Assembly (NCBI GenBank): GCA_030280995.1 | Contig: JASXTE010000011.1 | Coordinates: 23,057,817 to 23,121,816 of the forward strand | DNA: 64,000 bases | Direction: 5' to 3' | Origin: Hemileia vastatrix | Taxonomy: Eukaryota > Basidiomycota > Pucciniomycetes > Pucciniales > Zaghouaniaceae | Part shown: piece by piece, positions 33,824 through 47,040 of the stretch | How the letters are laid out: the number at the start of each line of letters is the position of its first letter | Numbering within the stretch: position 1 is the first letter of the stretch | Notes under the pieces: model-generated | What the model was told of the DNA's origin: nothing | The model's input: only the letters and a program-made list of their open reading frames with translations | The model's database searches: none | Translations under genes and position numbers: made by a program

Positions 33824-34507
33824 GTGGGTGTCAAAGTTGAAATTTTTTCCAAAATTGTATTTCATATTTCCAAGAAAATTTTTTCCACAAATCCAACGTA
33901 TAATTTTGAAAAACTGTGGTGTTTTTCATCACACATATCAAAGTTGACATAAAGGTAATATGGTTTTGATTTTGTTATTTGCAAAAATTACTCCCTGTTG
34001 CATACCCCTTTTAATCACAATGAGAAACCTTTTTTCTCCGATTGATAACTATTCTTCTATTGGTGTATTACTTTCAGAACTGAACTAAAAATTATATTTT
34101 ACTTATTATATTCATGATTTCAGGAGAAAGAAAAATGAAATCAGTGATAAGGTCTAAAAACTAATTAAAACATCATGCACTGTCTCATATCAGTTCCATG
34201 AGCTCAAGATATAAGGGGAATTATGAATTTCTAAGTGGAAATGAAATGATTTATAAGTCAAGCCCAAGATATTTCTTGTTTACATTTTCAAGTGGCAAGA
34301 GATAGTCTAAAACTATATGAATGAGTCACATGTTGATAATTAAAATGTAGGGTTGTGATAGGGTATAAATCCCATAGAATTCACAAAATCTTATGCAGAG
34401 TGGGATTTTTGAGTAGTATCTTACTCTTAAATCCAACATGGAGTTTCATAAAAGCATGATCCTGGTGTCAGATTTGAAAAGTGAGATATAGAAGTTTTGA
34501 TACCCCC
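33824..34507. mobile_element. GGGGGTATCAA-family element, 684 bp, non-coding
   Basis: The left end is GTGGGTGTCAAAG and the right end, read inward, is GGGGGTATCAAAA, i.e. inverted tips. The flanks are TATTA (33819-33823) and TATTG (34508-34512), a near-perfect 5-bp duplication. The interior has no ORF. Another left tip, GTGGGTATCAAGG, starts immediately at 34513. Confidence 0.68.
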
Positions 34508-34512
34508 TATTG

Positions 34513-35368
34513 TGGGTATCAAGGTTTTTTGTGAGGTGGCTGAATATTATTTCCTGAACCAACAGCATTTAAAGCTACAAGATTTAAGAAATGGATAAAT
34601 AGCCGCCACCATTCACCATCTGCTACCTCCATCCCTCCTTTTCCCAAAAACCATTCTGCCTCACCAACAAATGAAATTTTGTGCCAATAGGTGAGTAGTC
34701 TTTTTTTCTTTTTATTATTATTTTTCTTATAGTTTTATAATTTTTTCTTCTTCTTCTTTTTGTATGAATTTTCATTTTCTCACTCTCAGCCACCTCCATC
34801 TGCCCTCATCCCAACCACCATTCTGCCTCCAAACCAATCAGATTTTTGTGCCAATAGCACAGGGGAAAAAAAGTGTGCACTATATTTCTAGTGCTTTTTT
34901 TGGCTTCATGTGGCAATTTTGTGTGTGACTCTGGTAGTGACTCTGTCTGAGTCTGGTGCATCTCCTTTGTGAGACAAAGGGAGGGATTGGGTTCAGCCAG
35001 AGTTACTCCATATTTCAGGCAAGAATTATGGACTGAGTTTGACTGGGGACCAAAAAAACTACTAGATGTCTGGTCCACTGGTTTTTCCCCCTGTGTAGTT
35101 TCAATGTTTGATTACTATTCTACCAGTATTTACTATTATATAGTCAATTACTTATACTCATTTATATATATTTATATATTTACATCTAGTCTATCTTATA
35201 TCTATATATTTAGTTTTTTTTACATTTAATTTCTTTAACTTGACCTAACCTAACATAGGTATAGAGAACTACTATATATGAGTGAGGAACCAAGTGTAGT
35301 TCTTCATTCACTTTTCTTATTCATATCTTATACTTATATTTTATAATCAACTTCTTTTATTATTTGTG
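34513..35368. other. One-ended GGGGGTATCAA-type tip and spacer with a diverged direct repeat
   Basis: The tip at 34513 has no matching right end before 35373, so it is a truncated member or an end whose partner is lost. Two about 90-bp stretches (about 34605-34705 and 34785-34860) share CACC(A)TCTGC, ACCATTCTGCCTC and TTTTGTGCCAATAG. No gene is recognised. The short ORFs here lack protein character. Confidence 0.5.
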
Positions 35369-35373
35369 TAATA
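35369..35373. repeat. TAATA flank, left
   Basis: It is identical to 48721-48725. The same pentamer borders other family members, so it is either a target duplication with strong site preference or conserved junction sequence. Confidence 0.7.
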
Positions 35374-35944
35374 GGGGGTATCAATGTTTACCGATCCGCA
35401 ATTAAATTAATTGCGGAAAATAATCTGCATACCCCAATTATCTTCCGCAATTATTTTTGCTAATAATTGGGTTATTAGACACTTTACGTGTCAATGTTCA
35501 CCTCTTATCCGAAAATTTTATCCTCAATATTTCATAACCACATCTTGGACAACTTTCTGGATATCCCAGCCTTCCCACCTTGCTGCGCACTCCTACCCTC
35601 ATCCCATCCTGTCATTTACCCTGAAAAATTCTTCATTTAAATGTCCAATCCTCTTTACCATAGACAATCTCTCTCACCAACATCTTGAATTCGGGGCCAG
35701 AACCTCCCCTATGTGGTAAGAAAGAAAATATTTTTGATCTATGAATCAAAACATTTAGCATTTTATGATTTCATAGCATATTTTGAACAGAAATGGTATG
35801 ATCTTTCTCAACCTCTAGACTTGAGAGGCAGTTTTAGACCTATCTTATGGGAAGTAGATGGTAAATAGATTTTCTATTTTATGTGATGAGCTACTGCTTC
35901 TAACCAGGATACTGCTGTATTATTTTTATTTTTTCCTTCTCTAA

Positions 35945-36195
35945 AAGAGACTCCACCTCACTGCTTCACCTCTACTTGATTCCCCACCCTGCAAATTCAC
36001 CTCACTTGCCTCCCATTTACCTCCAATAGAAACCCCACTCCTCAAACTTACCTCACTCTCCATCTCTTCATCTCCACTAGAAACCCCAGAACACCCTTTC
36101 AGCTTTAATTTATGCCCCACACCTTTAATGCATCACCATGGGAAATCTAGGGGTGAATTGCTAGCAATCCCCTCTCTTGAAATTTAGAGTGTCCC
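35945..36195 (+). repeat. 133-bp-type minisatellite unit, left copy, with X segment
   Basis: CCTCCAATAGAAACCCCACT, CATCTCTTCATCTCCACTAG and CACCCTTTCA blocks match the units at 46654-46996 in the same orientation. The adjoining X segment (36131-36195, GGAAATCTAGGGGTGAATTG) recurs inverted at about 46580-46650. Confidence 0.75.
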
Positions 36196-36719
36196 TTAAT
36201 TATGCCAGGTTTATGAATACTTTATAAACATAAGTAAATTAGAGTTAGATTTACATTTATTCTCAGATTGATTATAGACAGAATATCAACTGATTCCAAA
36301 TTATGCACAAGTTGATCCTCCAGAACTTGATTTTGGTCCTCTGATGAGAACAAATTGAGCACAAATTGATCTAACCTAATCTTATGCATATATAATAATT
36401 CAGGATACTTGCTCTATTAAATTTGATAATAAAAAAAATATTGATGAATTTATATAAAAAAAATTATTATGTAAGATATTAAATTATAAATTTAGGCATC
36501 ATAGGAGGGCACGTAATAGAACTTAATTATACTATGTGACACCTTAATACTGTATCACACAGTTTGAAACATTTAAAACAAAATGAGTCATGATGGGCAA
36601 TGAAATTGCTTGGACAGACTCTTTCAAAATTAATACTGACCATAATACACAAGTATGAAACCTTGGAATCCATCCAATAAAAGATTTTCCTTCTGATAAA
36701 TGGATTTTTCTCAGTTACT
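36196..36719. other. Spacer, nothing recognised
   Basis: AT-rich sequence between the 133-bp unit and the satellite. No ORF or motif. Confidence 0.5.
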
Positions 36720-37554
36720 ACCTGCTAAAAAGTGTCCTTCTGAGGTTTGTCTGACCTTCAGGGGGGTAATTTGGCCACATCACACTACTTCTATTTCCAT
36801 GATTGACCAAAACATCATCCTCATTCCCATCTAAAGAGTTGATCTCATCTGACTGTGGCTGATCAAAGGGGTCCACCACAAGTTTAGCCAAAATTTTGGT
36901 GAACACTTTTTTGATGGATAGTGACTAACTGGTGCTTTCCGAAATTGTCCACCTCAAGTTAGGATAAACTTCAGGAGGATAAATTTATTATGAATACCAA
37001 ATTAACTGAAGAATACTTTTTCCCTAGCTACTCTGCATCATAAAAGTGTCCAACTGAGGTTTAGCCATAATTCAGGTAGACACTTTTGGAAAGGCACAGT
37101 CTGATGTGTTTAATATCTATATATGGCAATAAGTATCAGTTTTTTATCAACATGGAACTAGAATTAATTTAATATGGCCAAAGTGTCCACCTGAAGTTTG
37201 GCCAAATACAGGTGGAAATTTTTATGAGGATTACTTGATGAAATGAAGAAGACTTGCAATTACTTTCCATCATAAAATTTTCAAACTTAAGTTTATCAAA
37301 AATTGTGGTGACACTTTTGCCAGATCCAGTCATATGGGATCAACTCTCTATATGGCAATGAGAATCAATTTTTAGTCAATCATGGCATTAGAAGTATCTA
37401 TATGGAAATGAGAATCAATTTTTAGTCAATCATGGCATTAGAAGTAATTTTATATGGAAAAACTTTCCACCTGATTTTTGGCTAAAAATAAGTTGGAAAT
37501 GTTTATGAGGAATACTAGATTAACTAAAGAAGACTTGCACCCTACTACTGTCCA
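36720..37554. repeat. Irregular, partly inverted edge of the satellite
   Basis: 36720-36905 is a satellite segment in reverse orientation (its reverse complement contains AGTCAGATGAGATCAA and AGAAGTAG). From about 37045, short forward units of about 240-270 bp follow (dyads near 37047, 37188, 37285). They lack the roughly 350-bp AT-rich half of the regular unit. A 48-bp direct duplication (ATCAATTTTTAGTCAATCAT) occurs at about 37355-37450. Confidence 0.7.
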
Positions 37555-40500
37555 TCATAAAAGTGTCCACCAGAAGAATTCTCAAACTTGTGGTTGACAC
37601 CTTTGGCTTGGTCCAGCCATATGGGATCAATTCTGCATATGGAAATGAGGATTTAATTTGGTCAATCATGGTACTAGAAGTAATTTGATATAGATAAAGT
37701 GTCCAACTAAATATTGGAAAAAAATCAGTTGAAAACTTCATTTAATTTTTCAAAAAATCAAATTAAGTAAAATTTTATTCCTGATGATGCGCATTTTATC
37801 CAACAACTCTTCTGAGCCTTGAAAGTAGGCATTTAGCTTGAATTTTGAATTTTATATAAAATCCCTATTATTCAACCTATTTCTTTTTATCCCTTTTTTT
37901 CTTTTAGATATCAATTAATTTTATGTAAAACAAATCATTTTCATAATTTTTTACCTGTATTTAATAGAATTATTAAAGGTTTAACATCACCCTGTAAGCA
38001 TTTGGCACATGTTTTTTTGCTATACTAATAAAAATAATAATATAGTGGTAACAAAAAATTGATCAAATGATAAAATATTAATAAAACAGAAAGATCAAAT
38101 ACCAGTGGATATGTTTTAAAAAAATACCAGTTGCACTGAAAAAGAGCTGCACCCTAGATACTCACCATCAAAAAAGTGTACAGCACAAGTTCGGCCGAAC
38201 TTGTGCTGGACACTTTTGGTCAGTTGCAGTCATATGAGATCAATTCTCGCTATGGCAATGAAAAAAAAATTTTGGATAAAAAACTTCACTAGAAGTAGTT
38301 TTACATAGCCAAATTTTCTACCTAGATTTCATCCAAACCACAGGTGCACAATTTTTTATCTTTGAAAAAAAGTCAATTTAGTACAATTTATCCCTGATGG
38401 CTCTCATTCGCTTCAACACCTCTACTGGCCTTTGATAGTAGGAATATTACTTGGATTTCTTTTTTCATATTTGATCCTTTTAACTTAATTTTTTATTCCT
38501 AATATTGCTTTTGGATATCAATTAATAATTTTTATAATAAATTATTTTCATATTTTTATACATTTATTTAATAATATTATAAATGGCATAAAATCACCTG
38601 GTATGCATTTGGCACATGAGTTTTTTCTATACTTATAAAATTAATAATATAATGGCGACCAAAAATTAATCAAATGATATTAATGAGTGAGGAACAAATA
38701 TAAAATACCAGTAGACATGTTTGTAAGAAATACTAGATGAACTGAAGAAAAATTCTACCCTAGCTACTCTACATTAAAAAAGTGTCCAGCACAAGTTCGG
38801 CCAAACTTGTGCTGGACACTTATGGTCAGGTGCAGTCAGATGGGAGCAATTCTCTCTATGGGAATGAAAATAAATTTTTGATATAAAATTACACTAGAAG
38901 TAGTTTGATATGGCAAAATTTTCATGCTGAAGTTTTGGTAAGGCTCAAGTGGATTTTTTTTTATTTTCACAAAAAAGAAAATTTAGTGCAAGTTTAGCCC
39001 TGATTGTTCTAATTTAATTCAACATCTCTTTTTTCTGTTTATGGCAGGAATTTAACTTGGATTTTAATTTTTATCTTTGATTTCTTTTATTTTACTTTAT
39101 TCCTCTCATATTGCTTTTGGATAGAAGTTTATTTTTTGTAAAATAAATCATTTTCATATTTTTTTACCTTTATTTAATAATATTATAAAAGGTGTAACAT
39201 CACCCAGTATTCATTTGGCACACAATTTTTTGCTATACTAATAATATTAATAATATAATGGTGACAAAAAATTAATCAATTGATAAATATGAGTGAGGCA
39301 CAAAGATTTAATAACAGTGGAAATGTTTATAAGAAATTTCAGATGATTAAAAATTACTTGCACCCTGGATACTCTTCATGATAAAAGTGTCCAGCACAAG
39401 TTTGGCCAAACTTGTGATGGACACTTTTGGTTGCATGCCGTCAGACGCAATCAATTCTTTTTATGGAAATGAGACTGAATTATCACTCCATCATTGCACT
39501 GAAAGTAGTTTTACATAGACAAATTGTCCCCTGGAGGTTTGTCCAAACCTAAGGTAGACAATTTTTTCCTTTGGTAAAAAGTAAATTTGATCCATGTTAA
39601 TCTATGATGGTGCCCATTTTTTCTGAAGCCTCTACTGGCTCATGATAGCAGAAATTATACTTAATATCTTTATTTCATGTTTGATCTCTTTAATTTTAAT
39701 CTTACCCTTTTATTTATCCTTTAGATTTTAAATATCAATTTTATTTTGGTAAAACTGATAACTTTTACATTTTTTTATATTTATTATATTATATTATTAA
39801 AGTTGTAAAATCATCCAGTGTACATTCATTACATATTTTTTTGCTATACTAAAAACATTAATAATATAATGGTGACTAAAAAATAATCAAATAATAAATA
39901 TGGATGACACAGAAAGATCAAATACCCATAGACATTTTTAAAATGAATATAAGATTAACTGAAGAAGACTTGCACCCTAGCTACTCTCCATCTTAAAAGT
40001 GTCCAGCACAATTTCAGCTGAGCTTGTGCTTGACACTTTTGGTTGCATGCAGTCAGATGGGATAAATTTACTCAATATAAGTTAAAATGAATTTTTGCTC
40101 AATCATTGCACAAGAAGTAGCTTTATACTGCTATACTATCCTCCTGATTTTTTGGAAAACATCAGGTGGACACTTTTATTAATTTTAAAAAAAAGAAAAA
40201 ATATTCCAAATCTAGAACTGGTGGTGCAAATTTGGTCTGAAAACTCAAATTATCTTTGATGGCAGAAATTTTATTTTAATGTTTAATTTCATATTTAATC
40301 ACTTTTATTTTACTTTTTTATTCCTGTTTTTGCTTTCAAATATCAATTTATTTATTGTAAAACTAATAATTTTCATATTTTTTTTACTTTTATTTAATAA
40401 GATTATGAAAGATGTAGCATCTCCCAGTATGAATTTGGCTTACAAATTTTTTCAATACTAATAACATCAATATTATAATGGTGAAAAACAATGAATCAAA

Positions 40501-43500
40501 TGATAAATATGAATGACACAGAAAGATCATATACAAGTGGATTTGTTTATAAGGAATACCTGATGAACTGAAGAAGACCTGCACCCTAGATACTCACCAT
40601 CATAAAAGTGTCCAGCATAAGTGGGGCCGAACTTGTGCTGGACATTTTTGGTTGCATGCAGTCAGATGGGATAAATTACTCTATGGAAATAAAAATGACA
40701 TTTTGCTCAATCATTGCACAATAAGTAGTTTGATATTGCCAAAATGTCCTCCTGATGAATTTTCAAAACTCATCAGGACGCTTTCTTTGGTTTAACAAAA
40801 AAGAAAATATAGTGCAAGTTTAGCCCTGGTGGTGCACATTTCATCTAACACCTCTACTTGTTATTGATAGTGGGAATTTTCCTTAGATTTTTTTTTCTTA
40901 TTTTATCCCTTTTATTTTACTTTTTTATTGCTCATATTGCTTTGGATATCAATTTTTAATTTTTAAAATAAATAATTTTAATACTCTTATACCTTTATTT
41001 AATAATATATGATTAAAGGTGGAACACCACCTGGTATGCATTTTTCACACAAGTTATTACTATAGTAATAACGTTAACAATATAATGATGACAAAAAATT
41101 AATCAAATGGTAAATTTAAATGACACAGAAAGATCAAATTCCAGTGGAAATGTTTATAAGAAATCCCTTTTGAGTTTAAGAAGATTTGCTGTATGCCTAC
41201 TCTCAATTATAAAAGTGTCCAGCACAAGTTTGGTCGAACTTGTGCTGGACACTTTTGGTTGCATGAAGTCATATGAGATAAATTCTCTCTATGGAAATAA
41301 AAAATGATATTTCACTCAATTATTGAAGTAAAGAATGTTTAATATTGTAAAATTGTCCCCTGGATGTCTGTCCAAACCTCAGCTCAAAATTTGTTAGCTA
41401 TACATAAAAGTAAGTTTAGACCAAGTCTTGACCTAGGGGTCCCCAACTGTCCCAACACCACTTCTGGCTCTTGATAGTAAAAATTTTACTTGTATTTTTT
41501 ATTTCGTATTTGATCCCATTTATTTTCATTTTACTTTTCTATTACTCTTTTTAATTTTAAATATCAATTTATTTTTTTAAAAACTAAACATATTCATATT
41601 TTTTTAACTTTATATAATAATATTATTAAAGCTGTAACATCACCAATTTTGCATTTGGCATGCAGGTTTTGCTATACTAGAAACATTAATAATATATATG
41701 GTGACAAAAAATTAATTATAAGATAAATATGAATGATAAAAAAAAGTTAAAAACCCAATAGAAATGTGAAAAACAAAAAACTGATGTACTGAGAAACACT
41801 TCCACCCTAGCTACTCTCCATCATAAAAGTGTCCAGCACAAGTTCGGCCGAACTTGTGCTGGACACTTTTGTTCAGGTGCAGTCAGATGGGATCAATTCT
41901 CTCTATGGAAATTAAATTTAAAAAAATGCTAAATAATTACATTAGAAGTAGTTTGGTATGGCTGAATTATCCACCTTGAGTTTTTCCAAACCTCAGGTGA
42001 AAAATTTTTTATCTTTAAAAAAAAGTAAATTTTATCAAATTTAGCCCTGATGGCACCCATTTGTTTCAACACCTCTACTGGCTCTTAAAGGCAGGAATTT
42101 TTCTTGAATTTTTCTTTTTCATATTTGATCTCTTTTACTTTACTTTTTTATCACTCATGTTACATTTGGATATTAATTTATAATTTTGGAAAAGAAATCA
42201 TTTTCATATTTTTTTAAATTTTTTTTTTAATTTTTTAATAATATTATAAAAGGTGTAATATAACATGGCATGCATTTGGCGCACAAGTTTTTTCTGTACT
42301 AATAAAATTAATAAAATTCTAATGACAAAAAATTAATCAGATAATAAAATATGAATAACACAGAAAGATCAAATACCATTTGACATGTTTTAAAAAAAAA
42401 ACAGTTGCACTGAAGAAGACCTTCACCCTAGCTACTCTCCATTATAAAAGTGTCCAGCACAAGTTCGGCCGAACTTGTGCTGGACACTTTTGGTCAGGTG
42501 CAGTCAGATGGGATCAATTCTCTCTATGGAAATGAAAAAAATTATTTGATAAGAAACTTCACTAGATGTAGTTTGATATAGTTGAATTATCCACCTAGAG
42601 TTCATCCAAACCACAGGTACACAATTTTTTATCTTTAAAAAACAATCAATTAAGTACAATTTATCCCTGACGGCTCTCATTTGCTTCAACATCTCTACTG
42701 GCCTTTGATATTAGCAATAATACTTGGATTTCTTTTTTCATATTTGATCGCTTTAAATTAATTTTTTATTCCTCATATTGCTCTTGGATATCAATTAATA
42801 AATTTTAAAATAAATTATTTTAATATTTTTATACATTTTTTTAATAATATTATAAAATGTGTAACATCACTCAGTATGCATTTGGCACACAATTTTTTGC
42901 TATACTTATATAATTAATAATATAATTAAGACAAAAAATTAATCAAAAAATATGTGTGAGTGAGGCACAAAGATAAAATACCAGTAGACATGTTTGTAAG
43001 AAATACCAGATGAACTGAAGAAAAATTCTACCCCAGCCACTCTCCATCATAGAAGTGTCCAGCACAAGTTCGGCCGAACTTGTGCTGGACACTTTTGGTC
43101 ATGTGCAGTCATATGGGATCAATTCTCTGTATGGCAACAAAAAAAATTTTTTATCAAATTTCACTAGAAGTAGTTTGGTTTAGCTGAATCATCCACCTGC
43201 TGTTCTGCTCAATATCAGGTGTATAATTTTTTATCTTTAAAGAAAAGGTCACTTATTACAATTAAGCCCTGATGGCTCCCATTTGCTTTAACACCTCTAC
43301 TGGCTCTTGATAGCAGGAATTTTACCAGTATTTTTTTCATATTTTAACTCTTTGACTTTTATTTTACTCTTTTATTCCTCTTTTTACTTTTAAATTTCTA
43401 TTTAATTTTTGTAAAACTATTCCTTTCCATATTTATTTACATCTATTTTAAAAAATTATTGAAGGTATAACTTCACATGGTATGCATTTGGCACACAAGT

Positions 43501-45355
43501 TTTTGCTATACTAATAACATTAATAATATAATGGTGATAAAATATTAATTGGATGATAAATATGAAAGATACAGACTGATCAAATACCAGTAGACATGTT
43601 TATGAGAAATACAAGATGAACGAACTGAAGAAAATTTCCACCCAAGCTACTCTCCATCATAAAAGTGTCGAGCACAAGTTCGGCCGAACTTGTGCTGGAC
43701 ACTTTTAGTCACGTGCAGTCAGATGGGATCAATTCTCTATATGGCAACAAAAAAACATTTTTTTATTAAACTTCACTACAAGCAGTTTTGTTTAGCTGAA
43801 TCATCCACCTGTTGTTCCTCCCAACCTCAGGTGTATAATTTTTTATCTTTAAAAAAAGGTCACTTATTACAATTTAGCCCTGATGGCTCCCATTTTTTTC
43901 AACACTTCTACTGGCTCTTGAGAGCAAGAATTTTACTAGTATTTTGTTTTTCATAATTGATCTCTTTGAGATTAATTTTACCTTTTTATCCCTCATATTG
44001 CTTTTGTATATCAATTTATTTTTTGTAAAACAAATCATTTTCATATTTTTTTACCTTTATTTAATAATATTATAAAAGGTGTAACATCACCCGGTATGCA
44101 TTTGGCACACGAGTTTTTGCTATACTTATAATATTAATAATATAATGGTGACAATAAATTAATCAAATGATATATATGAGTGAGGCACAAAGATCAAGTA
44201 CCAATGGACATGTTTATAAGAAATACCAGATTAACTGAAGAAAAATTCTACCCTAGCTACTCTCCGTCATAAATGTGTCCAGCACAAGTTCGGCCTAACT
44301 TGTGCTGGACACTTTTTGTCACATGCAGTCTGGTGAGATCAATTCTCTCTCAATCATTGAACTAGAAGTTGTTTGATATGGCTAAATGGTTATGCTGAAG
44401 TTTTTTTAAACCTCAGATTGGCACTTTTTTGTTTTTCAAAAAAGCAATTATAGTCCAAGTTTAGCCTCACTGGTGGACATTTGCCCCAACATCTCTACTT
44501 GCTCTTGATGGCAGTATATTTATTTTAATTTTTTATTTCATCTTTGATTCCTTTAATTTTACCTTTTTATCCCTCATATTGCTTTTGTATATCAATTTAT
44601 TTTTTGTAAAACAAATCATTTTCATATTTTTTTACCTTTATTTAATAATATTATAAAAGGTGTAACATCACCCGGTATGCATTTGGCACACGAGTTTTTG
44701 CTATACTTATAATATTAAAACATAATGGTGACAAAAAATCAATCAAATGATAAATATGAGTGAGGCACAAAGATCAAATACCAGTGGACATGTTTATAAG
44801 AAATACCAGATGAACTGAAGAAAAATTCCACCCTAGCTAACCTCCATCATAAAAGTGTCCAACACAAGTTTGGCCGAACTTGTGCTGGACACTTTTGGTC
44901 ACATGCAGTCTGATGTGATCAATTCTCTCTATTGCAATGAAGATGAATTTTTCTTCAATAATTGCACTAGAAGTTGTTTGATATGGCAAAATTGTCATCC
45001 TGAAGTTTTGGTAAAGCTCCAGTGGATTTTTTTTTATTTTTACAAAAAAGAAATTATAGTCCAAGTTTAGTGCCACTGGTGGGCGTTCACCCCATCATGT
45101 CTACTTGCTCTTGATGGGAGGAATTTCACTTTAATTTTTTATTTCATATTTGATCCCTTTAATTTTACCTTTTTATCCCTCATATTGCTTTTGGATATCA
45201 ATTTATTTTTTGTAAAACAAATCATTTTCATATTTTTTTACCTTTATTTAATAATATTATAAAAGGTGTAACATCACCCGGTATGCATTTGGCACACGAG
45301 TTTTTGCTATACTTATAATATTAATAACATAATGGTGACAAAAATCAATCAAATG
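37555..45355 (+). repeat. Satellite array of about 610-bp units with conserved 46-bp palindrome
   Basis: Thirteen head-to-tail units. The palindrome of each starts at about 37557 (degenerate), 38172, 38778, 39383, 39995, 40604, 41211, 41825, 42446, 43051, 43661, 44271 and 44851, giving spacings of 580-621 bp. The core is CACAAGTTCGGCCGAACTTG, extended on each side by AAAAGTGTCCAG / CTGGACACTTTT. It is perfect at 41825 and 42446 and has one or two changes in several others. Each unit then has GTCAGATGGGATCAATTCTC, AGAAGTAGTTTGATATGGC, a second weaker dyad (TGTCCxCCTGAxGTTTxGxCCAAACCTCAGGTGxACA type), and a roughly 350-bp AT-rich half with CATTTGGCACACAAGTTTTT. No coding capacity. The role is unknown. 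Confidence 0.93.
41825..41870. repeat. Perfect 46-bp palindrome (exemplar)
   Basis: 23-bp arms meet at CGG|CCG with no mismatch. An equally perfect copy is at 42446-42491. A single-stranded or transcribed copy would form a 23-bp stem without loop bases. Confidence 0.92.
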
Positions 45356-46019
45356 ATAAATAGGTCAAATACCAATTAATCAATAGTTCTTTTTAATATT
45401 ATAAATTTTTTGATTAAATAAAATGGTAATAATGAATTATATTTTTCATCCACAATTCCACTCTAATGATTCCCGCTGCACAAAAAGGGTTCACTTGGTC
45501 CTTTCTTTACTGCTTGTGCATATATTTTATTGCCCACAGTACTACAATTTTTTGTAGTGATTATCCCACATCTGATTCAGGAATATTTTTAAACAATATA
45601 AGTTTTTTTTACAAAAGACCTTATCATATCCAATATCCCACAAAAAATACAACCTGTTTTTGTATTAAAGCCCGTTAATTATTAAGAAATTGTTAAAATA
45701 ATTAGATTAGACCCTGGCACAGCTAGATCCATACCAACCGACCTAAAGTCTTTTCAATATTGAAAACAATTAAATAAAATTATGATATCATACTAAATTA
45801 TGGGCACCAACCATAATTCAGCACTTCTCATTTGCTCTGCTACAAAATGAGTGCATGTAGCATTTTTCTAACGTCAGACTGTTTTTCTTCCTTCCCTCAC
45901 ACCTTTAGTCCAGAATGAAAATTTAGTATGAGTTTTGGTCAAAATGGTTTGCCAGTGTTATCTGTATGCAATATGAATTCATATTGCATATTTCTATTTA
46001 TGCATAAAATATACTCGTT
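45356..46019. other. Spacer right of the satellite
   Basis: No gene seen. The ORF at 45466-45678 is not protein-like. Confidence 0.5.
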
Positions 46020-46350
46020 AAGCATCATTTTTTTGCATTTTTCAATCATTATGCATATTTATGCATATTCATATGCATATTCATTATACAGATTTATATG
46101 CATATTAATATATTTTATTCATATACGTATATGCACCTTTTTTTGCATATTCAATATGCATATTTTTATGCATATTCAATATGCATATTTTTTATGCATA
46201 ATCACTATGCATATTTTTTATGCATATTTTTATGCATATTTATTCTTCATAGTCATTATGCATACACTTTGGATAGGCAATTCACATCAATTTTTAGCAT
46301 GCAATAAGTATCCACCATGCAAATTCAAATGCATATGCATCTATATCATA
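46020..46350. repeat. TATGCATATT-type palindromic microsatellite
   Basis: More than a dozen ATGCAT hexamers occur, mostly as TATGCATATT with variable T-rich spacing. This forces the Tyr/His/Ile/Phe-rich ORFs at 45928-46374, which are not genes. Confidence 0.85.
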
Positions 46351-46653
46351 CACGCAACATATATTCAAGTTTAATATTTGAATATTAAGGTATGCTAAGT
46401 GATGTTGTTCAACCTTTTGCCAAACCTGAGATTAACTGATGTTCAATGTGGTTCTTAAGCTCTGCTCAAGGAGGGATTGTTCTGGATTCAATCTGTGACA
46501 GTTTATTTTTTCAATGTTTTTTCATCAGATTTAAAAACATCTTTCTGACAGTTTCAGGATGGTTTCCCAACAGTTTCCTGACAAATTCCTAATAGTTTCA
46601 AAAAGAGGGAACTGCTAGCAGTTCACCCCCAGATTTCCTGTGGTGCATGTTGC
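46351..46653. other. Spacer with inverted X segment
   Basis: 46580-46650 is the inverted partner of 36131-36195 (AACTGCTAGCAGTT...CCCCCAGATTTCC). CTGACAGTTTC-like short repeats lie at 46540-46590. No gene. Confidence 0.55.
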
Positions 46654-47040
46654 TTTACTCCCATTTGCCTCCAATAGAAACCCCACTCCTCAAACTTACC
46701 TGGCTCTCCATCCCTTCATCTCCACTAGACACCCCAGCACACCCTTACAACTTTAATTAATGCCCCACCCCTTAAATCCACCTTGCTTTACTCCCATTTG
46801 CCTCCAATAGACACCCCACTCCTAAAACTTACCTCGCTCTCCATCTCTTCATATCCACTAGACACCCCAGCACACCCTTTCAACTTTAATTGATGCCTCA
46901 CCTTTCAAATCCACCTCGCTTTACTCCCTTTTGCCTCCAATAGAAACCCCAACACACTTTTTTAACCAAACTTGATGCCTCAAGCATCAAATCCATCTTT
47001 CTCCCTTCCTCATCATGCAAAAATTAACTTGCCACCCTCT
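46654..47040 (+). repeat. 133-bp tandem units, forward arm of a large inverted repeat
   Basis: Units start at 46654, 46787 and 46920 (TTTACTCCCATTTGCCTCCA), the third truncated. The arm continues to CTTGCCACCCTCTCC near 47040. Its reverse complement is at about 47870-48300. Confidence 0.85.

Noticed and set aside
34513..35372. A complete GGGGGTATCAA element starting at 34513
   Set aside because: No matching right terminus before the next element begins.
37555..45355. CRISPR-like array
   Set aside because: Units are 610 bp with variable AT-rich interiors, not short repeats with unique spacers, and the genome is eukaryotic.
37555..45355. Calling the satellite centromeric
   Set aside because: Plausible for a tandem array in TE-rich DNA, but nothing in the sequence alone shows it.
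45928..46374. Tyr/His-rich membrane-like ORF of 148 codons
   Set aside because: Produced by ATGCAT repeats; overlapping frames look alike.
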